A stretch of 64,000 nucleotides of DNA from Haliea salexigens DSM 19537 (lineage in GTDB: Bacteria > Pseudomonadota > Gammaproteobacteria > Pseudomonadales > Halieaceae). The DNA is taken from positions 434,001 through 498,000 of the forward strand of contig NZ_AUHJ01000001.1 in the NCBI RefSeq assembly GCF_000423125.1, given 5' to 3'. The notes under the pieces are model-generated. The model was not told where the DNA came from, ran no database searches, and saw only the letters and a list, made by a program, of their open reading frames with translations. Shown here piece by piece: positions 44,221 through 52,988 of the stretch. Position numbers and translations under genes: made by a program. Numbering within the stretch: position 1 is the first letter of the stretch; each line of letters opens with the position of its first letter.

Positions 44221-45247
44221 CGTCATCCACCGTCGACGGCGGGCGCAGCGCTTGCTGTTGCTGCTGGCCGCCTCGCTGCCGCTCGCCATGCTTCTCGCGC
44301 TGGGCAGCGGCGCAGTCAAAATCGCTCCGGGTGACACGGTGGCCGCACTACTGGGCGTTGACCGCGGCCAGGCCAGCCTCATTGTGCAGCAGATACGTCT
44401 GCCGCGTGTGCTGTTGGCCGGCATCATCGGTGCCACGCTGGCGATGAGTGGCGCGGCCATGCAGGGGCTGTTTCGCAACCCGCTCGCGGACCCCTCCCTG
44501 ATTGGCGTAACAGCGGGCGCGTCGCTGGGCGCCTCACTGCTGATTGTGGCCGGGGGCAGCAGCCTGACGGGCTTTATGGGCCTGAGCCTGGTCTCGCTGG
44601 CGGCTTTCGTCGGCGGCGTGCTCGCCGTACTGCTGGTCTACCGCTTGGCCAGCTCTGACAACGGTACCTCAGTCGCCACCATGTTACTGGCGGGTATCGC
44701 GATTACCGCACTCGCGGGTGCGGCCGGCAGCCTGCTGGAGTTTTTCACAGACAACGAGCGCCTGCGCCAGATCAGCCTGTGGAAAATGGGCGGCCTTGAT
44801 GGTGCCACACTGCCCCGCCTGTTGCTCGCCACGGTGGTAGCAGGTTCCGTGCTTCTGGCGCTTCCGCGCTATGCACTGCCACTGAATACACTGTTGCTCG
44901 GCGAATCCGAGGCCCGGCATTTGGGTATCGCGGTCAACCGCACAAAACTCGCGCTGATCACCTGGGTGGCCATCGGTGTGGGGACGTCGGTGGCCCTGGT
45001 GGGCACCATCGCCTTCGTCGGTCTGGTGGTACCGCATATCGTGCGCCTGCTGATCGGCCCCGACCACCGTACCCTGCTGCCCGCCAGCGCGCTGGGCGGT
45101 GCCATTCTGCTGGTGTGCGCAGATGCCCTGTCACGGACCCTGCTGGCCCCCACGGAATTGCCGGTCGGTATCATCACCGCACTCATCGGCGTGCCATTCT
45201 TCATCTCGCTGCTGCGCCAGCGACACCACTATGGTATGCAAACGTGA
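44210..45247 (+). CDS. btuC: FecCD-family B12 ABC transporter permease
   Basis: 345 residues from a TTG at 44210, overlapping the cobO end by 11 bp. About ten membrane segments; FecCD hallmarks GATLAMSGAAMQGLFRNPLADPSLIGVTAGASLGA, LLLGESEARHLGI and VGTIAFVGLVVPHIVRLLIGPDHR. Together with BtuD and BtuF it moves corrinoids over the inner membrane. By sequence alone a haem or siderophore system would be possible; the riboswitch, cobO and BtuF context decide for B12. The GTG start of btuD overlaps its stop by 4 bp. Confidence 0.9.
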   Translation: MITNVIHRRRRAQRLLLLLAASLPLAMLLALGSGAVKIAPGDTVAALLGVDRGQASLIVQQIRLPRVLLAGIIGATLAMSGAAMQGLFRNPLADPSLIGVTAGASLGASLLIVAGGSSLTGFMGLSLVSLAAFVGGVLAVLLVYRLASSDNGTSVATMLLAGIAITALAGAAGSLLEFFTDNERLRQISLWKMGGLDGATLPRLLLATVVAGSVLLALPRYALPLNTLLLGESEARHLGIAVNRTKLALITWVAIGVGTSVALVGTIAFVGLVVPHIVRLLIGPDHRTLLPASALGGAILLVCADALSRTLLAPTELPVGIITALIGVPFFISLLRQRHHYGMQT

Positions 45248-46023
45248 GTTTGCTCGCGCTGCAGAGCGTGGATGCCGCACCCTGGGGCGACCCGGTGCTG
45301 ACGGACATCAACCTCCGACTTGAGCCCGGCGAAGTCATCGGGCTCATCGGCCCCAACGGCGCCGGTAAATCGAGCCTGCTGCGCCTGCTTGCCGGCGACT
45401 TTGCAGCCACGAGCGGCAGCCTGCGCTTTGCGGGTCGCGCGCTGGATAGCTGGCCGCGGCAGCAGCTTGCGCAGCGGCGGGCTTTCCTGCCGCAACTCTC
45501 CCTGCTCAATTTCCCCTACACCGTGGAGGAAGTGGTGCTGCTGGGGCGCACGCCGCACAGCACCGGCCTGCGTGCCGATCAGGACATTGTGCGTCAGGTA
45601 TTGCGCGCGACAGATACACTTTCTCTGCGCAACCGGCTGTATACCCAGCTGTCGGGTGGCGAGCGGCAGCGCGTACAGCTTGCCCGCGTGCTGGCGCAGC
45701 TGTGGCACAGCACGGACATGAGCGGTACGCTCCTGCTGCTGGACGAACCGACAGCAGCGCTGGATCTTGCCCATCAACAGCAGCTGGTCACGGTCATCGC
45801 CGACATCGCCGCGCGGGGTTGTGCCGTCATGCTCGTGGTGCACGATGTCAACCTGGCCGCTAGCGTCAGCGATCGGCTGCTGGTGCTGGACGCAGGGCAG
45901 GCGGTAGCCAGCGGCAGCCCAGAGGCCGTCCTCACACCGGCTCTTTTCCGGGAACTGTTTCACGCCGAGGTGCTGGTGCAGCCGCATCCCAACGGGCGTC
46001 AACCACTGGTTATTGGCCTGTGA
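45244..46023 (+). CDS. btuD: B12 ABC transporter ATP-binding protein
   Basis: 259 residues from a GTG at 45244; the frame runs upstream into btuC, but this start overlaps the btuC stop by 4 bp. Walker A GPNGAGKSS, signature LSGGERQR, Walker B LLLLDEPTAALD and the switch His in LVVHDVNLAA are complete. It powers the BtuCD importer. Sequence is of the FecE/HmuV/BtuD class, so assignment rests on the operon. The next gene, btuF, begins inside its stop. Confidence 0.9.
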   Translation: MSLLALQSVDAAPWGDPVLTDINLRLEPGEVIGLIGPNGAGKSSLLRLLAGDFAATSGSLRFAGRALDSWPRQQLAQRRAFLPQLSLLNFPYTVEEVVLLGRTPHSTGLRADQDIVRQVLRATDTLSLRNRLYTQLSGGERQRVQLARVLAQLWHSTDMSGTLLLLDEPTAALDLAHQQQLVTVIADIAARGCAVMLVVHDVNLAASVSDRLLVLDAGQAVASGSPEAVLTPALFRELFHAEVLVQPHPNGRQPLVIGL

Positions 46024-46898
46024 ATCGTATTCTCGCGTTGTGCTGCCTGCTGACGGGCTACGCTGGCACCCTCATCGCCGGGACCGTGACGGTAGTGGAT
46101 TTCGCCGGGCGCACCGTGACACTGCCAGAGCCCGCACAGCGCATCGTGGCGCTAGCCCCACACATTGTGGAGAACCTCTATAGCGCCGGGGCCGGCGACC
46201 GCCTGGTGGGTGTAGTGAGCTACAGCGATTTTCCCGCACAGGCCCGCAGTCTTCCCCTCGTGGGCTCTTTCAACGCTTTCAGCCTGGAGCAGATCCTGGC
46301 CAGCAAACCCGACCTGATACTGATGTGGGGCTCCGGCAACGGGGCCGGCGCTCTGGAGAAACTCGAGCGGCTGGGCATTCCCGTCTATGTCAGCGAATTA
46401 CGCTCACTCGACAACATCCCCGCAAGCATCCGCCGCCTGGGGCAACTGGCGGGTACCGAGGCGCACAGTGAAACCGAGGCACAACGCCTTGAGGACGGAT
46501 TTGCGCGGTTGGCGGCGGAGTACGGCGCCGCGCCGCCCCTGCCAGTGTTCTATCAGATATGGCACCAGCCATTGCAGACCGTGAACGGTGAACACCTGAT
46601 CAGCCAGATCATTACGCTTTGTGGCGGCAGGAATATTTTCGCGGATGCAGCAACACTCGCACCCCGGATCAATCTGGAATCCGTTCTCGCGCGCAATCCG
46701 CGCGTAATTGTGGCCGGCGGCATGGAGACGGCACACCCCGAATGGCTCGAGCACTGGCGACAATACCCGGGGTTACGGGCGCTGAGTGGCGGCCTGCTGT
46801 CGGTCAACCCGGACCTGATTCAGCGCCCGACCGCCCGCGCCCTGGACGGGGCGCGGGACCTCTGTAGAAAACTGGAGGCCGTGCGCACCGGGAAATAA
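46020..46898 (+). CDS. btuF: Periplasmic cobalamin-binding protein
   Basis: 292 residues from a GTG at 46020, overlapping btuD by 4 bp. A signal peptide (LALCCLLTGYAGTLIAG) leads into the helical-backbone binding fold: QRIVALAPHIVENLYSAGAGDRLVGVVSYSDFP, then ILASKPDLILMWGSGN, typical of BtuF. It captures corrinoids in the periplasm and hands them to BtuC. The gene ends 12 bp from the convergent Yip1 gene, closing the operon. Confidence 0.9.
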   Translation: MNRILALCCLLTGYAGTLIAGTVTVVDFAGRTVTLPEPAQRIVALAPHIVENLYSAGAGDRLVGVVSYSDFPAQARSLPLVGSFNAFSLEQILASKPDLILMWGSGNGAGALEKLERLGIPVYVSELRSLDNIPASIRRLGQLAGTEAHSETEAQRLEDGFARLAAEYGAAPPLPVFYQIWHQPLQTVNGEHLISQIITLCGGRNIFADAATLAPRINLESVLARNPRVIVAGGMETAHPEWLEHWRQYPGLRALSGGLLSVNPDLIQRPTARALDGARDLCRKLEAVRTGK

Positions 46899-46910
46899 GC
46901 GACCCTGAGG

Positions 46911-47594
46911 CTACTGATCACCACCGCCCTGGGCACCTTGCTCAATTCCTTTCAGGAACTCGCCTAGCTTGCGTCCGGCCTCCTCGGGGGACATCTCTTC
47001 CATGCCCTCAAATTGCTCACCCATCTCCTCCATCCGCGCATCCATTTCACGCGAGGCACGCTCGCTACCCAAGCTGGTGAAGATGAACAGGACCGCAAGC
47101 ACGCCGAACACAATCTGCGCCGTCCTGCGCGGCCGGGCATGCACGGCAACGCTCGCCTCAACCAACAGCCATGCCCCCCAGGCGATCGTTACGATGCCGC
47201 CGATGTAGGGCACAATGCCGAGCAACGCACTAACCGGGTAGAGCGCAGCGAGAGCCGCCTGGCAACGAAATGCAGTCTCGTAATCCTCCGTCGACCCCAT
47301 AAGCTTCCAGATGACATAGAGCACGGCGGCCCCGATAAAGGCACCGAGCACTGCCATCAATGGGCCGAAAATCAACGCACCGAACACCGCGGCCAACAGG
47401 CCACCGGCAGAGCCAAACAATGCGAAGACTGCGGCGATGACGCCCGCCACGGCGCCCATGACGGCCACAAATAAGACCGGGTCACCGAACCCGCCGGTCT
47501 TTTCCATCGATTGAAAATAGTTGACTGGCCGCGTGATCACCTCGCGAGCCTGCGCGATGATCTGCTGGATATCGAAACCGTTATTTACGCTCAT
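46911..47594 (-). CDS. Yip1 domain membrane protein
   Basis: 227 residues from the ATG at 47594 (GGAGG 4 bp ahead); an in-frame extension to 47750 lacks family character. Five hydrophobic segments lie between about 36 and 180, with a Gly-rich Yip1-type core (VLGAFIGAAVLYVIWKLMGS, ALYPVSALLGIVPYIGG). The last 45 residues are soluble, acidic and helical (EEMGEQFEGMEEMSPEEAGRK). Bacterial Yip1 proteins are uncharacterised. It is divergent from the peptidase at 47736; the 141-bp gap holds ATACC/GGTAT arms (47664-47676). Confidence 0.8.
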   Translation of the reverse strand: MSVNNGFDIQQIIAQAREVITRPVNYFQSMEKTGGFGDPVLFVAVMGAVAGVIAAVFALFGSAGGLLAAVFGALIFGPLMAVLGAFIGAAVLYVIWKLMGSTEDYETAFRCQAALAALYPVSALLGIVPYIGGIVTIAWGAWLLVEASVAVHARPRRTAQIVFGVLAVLFIFTSLGSERASREMDARMEEMGEQFEGMEEMSPEEAGRKLGEFLKGIEQGAQGGGDQ

Positions 47595-47735
47595 GACGCC
47601 TCCATTCCTGTTTATTGCTATTGTCAGGGACCGCAGGGAAATACTACGTGCGCAACGGCACAAATACCATCGGTATGGATTTTGCCAACGCCACTGGTAT
47701 TCTCCTTGTCCAAACCAGACAGGTCTCCGGTTAAC

Positions 47736-48974
47736 ATGGTCACTTTGCACAAAAAGTTGTTCGCTACTCTGTTCTCCCTACTGCTCCTGTCCTCGGCGGC
47801 GAAGGCAGCAGACTACGAGATTCTCTACCGCGCCAAAGTGCACCCGGACAGCGATGTTGCCCGGGTGGAGATACGCCTGCGCGGTGAACGACTGCCCAGT
47901 CAGCTGACCCTGAGCCTGGACCCCGAAAGACACCGGTCGGTAACAGCGGAGCATGGACTGCGCCTCGACGACAACAGCGCCGTATGGAAACCGCGCGAAC
48001 CGGAAGACAGCCTGCACTACGAGTTTGTCATTGACGAACAGAAAGCGAGCGGCAGCTATGACTCGCTGCTCACTGAGCATTGGGCAATACTGCGCAGTGA
48101 CAAGCTGGTTCCGCCGATTGCAGCGCGTGTACCGAAAGGCCTGGAGGGGCAGGCAGAATTACAGTTCCTCTTGCCCGAGGGCTGGTCGGTTGCCGCGCCC
48201 TATCCTACCCGCGAGGAAGATAGCGCGAGATACCTGCTCTCGGACCCGGGGCGCATTTTCCCGCGTCCCAAAGGGTGGCTGATCCTCGGGGAGATCACCA
48301 GTCGACAGGACATCATTGCCGGTACCGACGTGCGCGTTGCTGCACCGGCGGGCCAGGGTGATCGCCTGCAGGACACCCTCGCGTTCATCGGCTGGAACCT
48401 GCCGGCGGTCAAAGCGGTGTTACCCGGGTTTCCCGACCAGTTGCTGATCGTGACGGCGGGCAAACCCATGTGGCGCGGCGGCCTGTCCGGCACGCGGTCG
48501 CTGTTCATGCACGCGGATCGCCCGATGATCAGCGGCAACCGCACCAGCAGCTTGATCCATGAGCTGATCCATGTCGGCACCGGTATCAGCGGCGGCAAGC
48601 GGGCGGACTGGATCGTCGAAGGGCTGGCGGAATACTACGCCTCCGCCATCCTGTTTCGCACCGGCGGCATGAGTGACTGGCGCTACGAGCAGGTGCTCGA
48701 GTGGAAAACCGACTGGGCCAGGGAAGCAGACACGCTGTTCGCGCGGCGTTCTTCCGGGCCGGTGACGGCCCGCGCCGCCATTTTCATGCACCGGCTCGAC
48801 CAGGCGCTGGCAAAGGCGACAGACGGTGCCGCGGGCATTGATGACGTCGCCCGCGCACTGGCGCAGGATCGCGGTCGTGTCTCCCTGGCACAGCTCAAGG
48901 AGATCGTCGCCGAACTTGCCGGGGACGCGGTCAATGTGGATGCACTGATCGCAGGCCTGGAGAACGCCGGCTGA
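47736..48974 (+). CDS. Predicted secreted gluzincin-like peptidase
   Basis: 412 residues from the ATG at 47736; the frame is open to 47511 but the signal peptide (HKKLFATLFSLLLLSSAAKA) begins here. The zinc motif HELIH is at 275-279 and WIVEGLAEYY, resembling the WxxEGxA motif of M1/M61 peptidases, places Glu295 as third ligand, with a spacing a little shorter than in M1. The N-terminal half has a beta-rich pattern as in M61 proteins (EIRLRGERLPSQLTLSLDP). Substrate unknown. It starts in the gap shared with the Yip1 gene. Confidence 0.75.
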   Translation: MVTLHKKLFATLFSLLLLSSAAKAADYEILYRAKVHPDSDVARVEIRLRGERLPSQLTLSLDPERHRSVTAEHGLRLDDNSAVWKPREPEDSLHYEFVIDEQKASGSYDSLLTEHWAILRSDKLVPPIAARVPKGLEGQAELQFLLPEGWSVAAPYPTREEDSARYLLSDPGRIFPRPKGWLILGEITSRQDIIAGTDVRVAAPAGQGDRLQDTLAFIGWNLPAVKAVLPGFPDQLLIVTAGKPMWRGGLSGTRSLFMHADRPMISGNRTSSLIHELIHVGTGISGGKRADWIVEGLAEYYASAILFRTGGMSDWRYEQVLEWKTDWAREADTLFARRSSGPVTARAAIFMHRLDQALAKATDGAAGIDDVARALAQDRGRVSLAQLKEIVAELAGDAVNVDALIAGLENAG

Positions 48975-49020
48975 CCCAGCGCGGCATGACTTTTTGCCGA
49001 AGATAATTGCGCCCCGCAGT

Positions 49021-49050
49021 CTGTCACGCCGGGCGAGCTGGCAGTATGAT
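49021..49050 (+). promoter_or_regulatory. Candidate promoter of the lytic transglycosylase gene
   Basis: CTGTCA (49021-49026) and TATGAT (49045-49050) are 18 bp apart, in the 114-bp gap after the peptidase gene and 39 bp before the ATG at 49089. The -35 fits 4 of 6 bases. Confidence 0.35.
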
Positions 49051-49088
49051 CTGCGCCGTATTCCCTTGCCTGCCGGTCGCCACACCCC

Positions 49089-50942
49089 ATGCGCCAACAT
49101 CCCTTTCTCGCCCGTCTGTGCAACGCCTGCCATGGCGCAGTGCTGGCATTGTTGTGTGCCGCTTCAGCCACAGCCACCGACATCGTACTGCCTCTCGAGC
49201 TGGACCTGGCCATCGTGGAAGAGGCGCTCGCGGTACAGCTGTTCACGGGGACGGACGCGAAAGCGGAACTGTTCCACGATTCCCAGTCCTGCAACGCGCT
49301 GACGCTTTCCGAGCCCAGGGTAGAAGGCACCGAGTCTGGCCAGCTGCGTGTCACCAGCCGTATTGAAGCGCGGATAGGATTGTTGCTGGGTGGGCGCTGC
49401 CGCCTGCCAGTCGCCTGGAACGGACTCATTGAAACCTTTGAAGATATTCGGGTGATGCCAGGCAGCGATCAGGTGTCGTTTCGCGTGACCGACTCCAACA
49501 TGCTCAGCAGCGAGGATGGCAGCCGCAAATTGCCGGGCATGATCTGGGACTGGATCAAGGGCCAGGTCCACCCGCGCCTCAGCGCCATCACGCTGGACTT
49601 CGGCCCGGCACTCACCGAGTTGCGCTCGCTTATTCACGATGCCCTACCCGCGGATCTCGCCGAGCGCAGCGCGGTCGCTCACTCGCTGCAGTTGCGGGGA
49701 GCAGAGGCCCGCCCGGGCGCAATGACGGTGCTCCTCACCCTGCAGGCACCCAGCATACCCACGCTCGCCACGGCGACGGGCGATACGGGTCCTCTCAGCA
49801 GCGCGGAACTCGCCGCGTGGGACGAGGCCTGGCAGGCATGGGATGCCTTCGCTACCTGGCTGGTCAAGGATCTGGCTGCACCAGCGGACCCGGAACTGCG
49901 CGCCGAGTTGCTGGCCCTGTTGATGGAGGCACGTTACGAACTTCGTCAGGCACTGGCCAGCGAACGCACGGGGACGGACCCGGTACGTAGCCTGTTCCTT
50001 TCCACCTGGACACGCCTTGCCCCGCTGCTGCGCGAGAATGCGCCTGCCATTCCCGGCGGTCGCAGCCTGGAGCTGGCGGCCTTTCTCAGCGCCGGGAACG
50101 CGCTGCAGGCGCTGGACAACGCCGCGCCACAGCTCGGCCTCGCAGTCGACAGCCAGACCCTGCGCCGACTCGCGCGCCTGCTGGCGCCCAGCGTCAGCGA
50201 CGACGAACTGGCCTACAGCACGGCGGTGGACCCGGAACTGCGCACGCTGCTGGGCTTGCCGGCGCAACTGGACAGCGAGCCTCTGGGGGAAACCACCGCG
50301 TCCGGCCCTTTTGCCTGGCTGATTCGCCCTGCGCACGCCAGCTCGGTGAGCAAGAGCCTGATACAGCTGCTGACCGGCTGGGTGCCGGCAACCGCTGACC
50401 TGGACCGCTATCTGCTGGCCATGGAGCAGCTGCTGGATGAAAGCATTGCCGCAGAGCGCGCGCGCGGCGCAGTACCCAGCGAGTTCTTTACGCTGTATCA
50501 GGATCTGGTGCGAGCTACCGCCTGGCAGGAGTCCTGCTGGCGCCAGTTCGTGGAAGAAGGCGGCAAGGTCACCCCAATTCGCTCCTCTGCCGGCTCAGTA
50601 GGGCTCATGCAGATCAACCAGCATGTCTGGCGCAATATTTACGACCTCGAGGCCCTGCAGAATAATGTCGGCTACAACGCACGCGCGGGCAGCGAAATAC
50701 TCTCACACTATCTGGTGGACTACGCCATCAAACGCGGCGAACACAAAGTGAACGGCAACGTCGACGACCTCGCGCGCGCTACCTACGGCGTGTACAACGG
50801 CGGGCCGCGCCACCTGACGCGCTATCGCCAGGGGAGCAGAAGCGCTTACCTGCGCGGCGTCGATGAGGCGTTCTGGGAGAAGTACCAGGCCATTCGCAGC
50901 ACCGGTGCCGCCGCGGTCAAGCAGTGTTACGGCGGTGCCTGA
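49089..50942 (+). CDS. Lytic transglycosylase (SLT domain) with a long unknown N-terminus
   Basis: 617 residues. A signal peptide (VLALLCAASATATD) leads to about 420 residues that I do not recognise: an immunoglobulin-like or beta-rich part to about 170, then an Ala/Leu-rich helical part. The SLT catalytic domain is C-terminal: ATAWQESCWRQF carries the catalytic Glu, followed by SSAGSVGLMQINQHVWR and ATYGVYNGGPRHL. The enzyme should cleave peptidoglycan glycan strands in the periplasm. Its last 16 bp overlap the 3' end of the convergent phzF-like gene. Confidence 0.85.
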   Translation: MRQHPFLARLCNACHGAVLALLCAASATATDIVLPLELDLAIVEEALAVQLFTGTDAKAELFHDSQSCNALTLSEPRVEGTESGQLRVTSRIEARIGLLLGGRCRLPVAWNGLIETFEDIRVMPGSDQVSFRVTDSNMLSSEDGSRKLPGMIWDWIKGQVHPRLSAITLDFGPALTELRSLIHDALPADLAERSAVAHSLQLRGAEARPGAMTVLLTLQAPSIPTLATATGDTGPLSSAELAAWDEAWQAWDAFATWLVKDLAAPADPELRAELLALLMEARYELRQALASERTGTDPVRSLFLSTWTRLAPLLRENAPAIPGGRSLELAAFLSAGNALQALDNAAPQLGLAVDSQTLRRLARLLAPSVSDDELAYSTAVDPELRTLLGLPAQLDSEPLGETTASGPFAWLIRPAHASSVSKSLIQLLTGWVPATADLDRYLLAMEQLLDESIAAERARGAVPSEFFTLYQDLVRATAWQESCWRQFVEEGGKVTPIRSSAGSVGLMQINQHVWRNIYDLEALQNNVGYNARAGSEILSHYLVDYAIKRGEHKVNGNVDDLARATYGVYNGGPRHLTRYRQGSRSAYLRGVDEAFWEKYQAIRSTGAAAVKQCYGGA

Positions 50943-51730
50943 AGCGCCAGCCCGAACAATTCCCCCGTCATAAACAGCACAGCGGTGCCAGACAGCTGCA
51001 CCCGCTCGCCCTGCAACGCGATGCCTACCTCGCCGCCTCGCGGCGATATCTGGCGAGCCGAGAACACGGTTTTATCGAGTTGCTGTGCCCAGTAAGGCGC
51101 GAGCCGGCAATGGGCAGAGCCGGTGACCGGGTCTTCCGGTACACCCAACCGGGGCGCGAAAAAACGGCTGACAAAGTCGTGCCGCTCACCGGGCGCCGTG
51201 GCGATCACACCCAGCGCATCCTGCTCGCCGAGTCGCGCGAAATTGGGCTGCAGCGCAGCCACTTCGGCCTCGCTCGTATAAACCGCGAGCAGGTAATTGC
51301 CGCCCGCCTGCACCTCCAGCGGCGCGCAACCCAGCGCCTCACCGAGGCCTGGCGGCACCGCGCAGGGCGCTGTCGGCACGGCGGGAAAGTCCATCACATA
51401 ACGCGCGCCTTCACGCCGAACCCGCAACTCACCACTGCGCGTGTAGAAGCGCACACACTCCCCGGTGTAACCCAGCTCGGTGTACAGCACATGAGCACTG
51501 GCGAGCGTTGCATGACCGCAGAGGTCCACCTCCGCAGCAGGGGTGAACCAGCGCAGGTCGTAACCCTCTCCCGCCGCGACAAAAAAGGCCGTCTCTGCAA
51601 TGTTGTTTTCCATGGCAATGGCCTGCAGCAGCGCATCGTCCGGCCAGGCACCCAGGGGCACCACGGCAGCCGGATTGCCCTCGAATACCTGCTCCGCAAA
51701 CGCATCGACCTGATACTGACGCACCGTCAT
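50927..51730 (-). CDS. PhzF family isomerase-like protein
   Basis: 267 residues. PhzF-type motifs: [19 protein letters not shown], the catalytic Glu in NIAETAFF (about 46), [39 protein letters not shown]. The family includes the phenazine isomerase PhzF and many epimerase/isomerase relatives of unknown substrate; no phenazine genes are here. It follows sstT with a 4-bp overlap, so it may process an amino-acid-like compound. Its 3' end overlaps the transglycosylase end by 16 bp. Confidence 0.9.
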   Translation of the reverse strand: MTVRQYQVDAFAEQVFEGNPAAVVPLGAWPDDALLQAIAMENNIAETAFFVAAGEGYDLRWFTPAAEVDLCGHATLASAHVLYTELGYTGECVRFYTRSGELRVRREGARYVMDFPAVPTAPCAVPPGLGEALGCAPLEVQAGGNYLLAVYTSEAEVAALQPNFARLGEQDALGVIATAPGERHDFVSRFFAPRLGVPEDPVTGSAHCRLAPYWAQQLDKTVFSARQISPRGGEVGIALQGERVQLSGTAVLFMTGELFGLALQAPP

Positions 51731-52944
51731 GACTGCACCCCGCCAACCGCCGGCTGAAACAGCCTCGACTGATCCGCGGCATAGGTGTACACCACATCCG
51801 TACTGGAGTTCAGGGCGGTTTCCGCGGAATCCTGGATTACACTGATCACGAAGCCAACCGCCACAACCTGCATGGCCACATCCAGCGGAATGCCAAACAG
51901 GGAGCAGGCCAGCGGCACCAGCAGCAGGCTACCCGAGGGAACACCACTGGCACCGCAGGCAGAGAGCGCGGCAATCACGCACAGCAGCAGCGCGCCGCCC
52001 AGCGACACCTCAATGCCCAGCGTATTCGCGGCAGCCAGCGTCAGCACGGTGATGGTGATTGCGGCGCCGGCCATGTTCACTGTGGCGCCAATCGGGATGG
52101 TTACCGTATACAGCTCCTCGCTGATACCGAGCTTCTTTGCCAGGTTCAGATTCACCGGAATATTCGCCGCCGAACTGCGGGTAAAGAACGCGGTGATTCC
52201 CGACTCCTCCAAACATTTGAGGACTATCGGGTAGGGATTGCGCTGCACCACCAGAAATACCAGCAACGGGTTGACCACGAGTGCCATGATCAACATGCAG
52301 CTCACCAACAATACCGCGAGGCTGGCGTAGCCGGCCAATGCGTCCAGACCCGTCGTTGCGACCGTACTGCAGACCAGACCGAAGATGCCCAATGGGGCGA
52401 GACGAATCACGTAGCGCACAATGTCGCTGACACCGATGGCCAGGGTCTGCAGGTGTTCGCGAAAACTGCTGCTGGCGCGCCGAAAGCTCAAGCCGAGTAG
52501 AATTGCCCAGGTAAGGCAGCCAAGAAAATTACCCGTGAGCAGCGCGTTCACCGGGTTATCGATCAACTTGAACAACACATCAGATAACACATCGCTGACG
52601 GCTACCGGTGGGCTTCCCCCGGCCACCCCGGACAGCACGATTTCCTGCGGAAATGCAAAGCTCAGACTTACGGCGACCACCGCAGCACTCACCGTCCCCG
52701 TCAGGTACAGCAGCAGGGTGAATGCTGACTTGCGCCCATCACTGCCGCTTTCATGCCGGTTGGCAATTGCGGACATCACCAACAGCATCACCAGCAGGGG
52801 CGCAACGGCCTTGAGCATGCCGACAAACAGTGCCCCGAGCAGCCCCAACGGCTCGGCAACCGCGGGCGCGATAGCGCCCAGCGCAGCACCGAGAGCAACA
52901 CCGATCAGAATCTGGGGCACCAGGCCCAGTGACATCAAACGCAT
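51727..52944 (-). CDS. sstT: Serine/threonine:Na+ symporter (dicarboxylate/amino acid symporter family)
   Basis: 405 residues, matching SstT. Eight or so membrane segments and two hairpin loops: [62 protein letters not shown] and [24 protein letters not shown]. It takes up serine and threonine with sodium. Threonine import would feed the tdh-kbl pair, though they lie 26 kb away. The gene overlaps phzF by 4 bp, making a two-gene transcript. Confidence 0.9.
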   Translation of the reverse strand: MRLMSLGLVPQILIGVALGAALGAIAPAVAEPLGLLGALFVGMLKAVAPLLVMLLVMSAIANRHESGSDGRKSAFTLLLYLTGTVSAAVVAVSLSFAFPQEIVLSGVAGGSPPVAVSDVLSDVLFKLIDNPVNALLTGNFLGCLTWAILLGLSFRRASSSFREHLQTLAIGVSDIVRYVIRLAPLGIFGLVCSTVATTGLDALAGYASLAVLLVSCMLIMALVVNPLLVFLVVQRNPYPIVLKCLEESGITAFFTRSSAANIPVNLNLAKKLGISEELYTVTIPIGATVNMAGAAITITVLTLAAANTLGIEVSLGGALLLCVIAALSACGASGVPSGSLLLVPLACSLFGIPLDVAMQVVAVGFVISVIQDSAETALNSSTDVVYTYAADQSRLFQPAVGGVQS

Positions 52945-52988
52945 GCAGCGGCTCTCCGATAATCAGTGTTCACAACCCTGGGCGCTCC

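Noticed and set aside
44210-46898. Haem or siderophore ABC transporter
   Set aside because: The FecCD-type proteins alone allow this, but the cobalamin riboswitch, btuB and cobO in the same transcript point to B12.
50927-51730. Phenazine biosynthesis locus
   Set aside because: PhzF-fold proteins are common outside phenazine pathways and no other phz gene is nearby.
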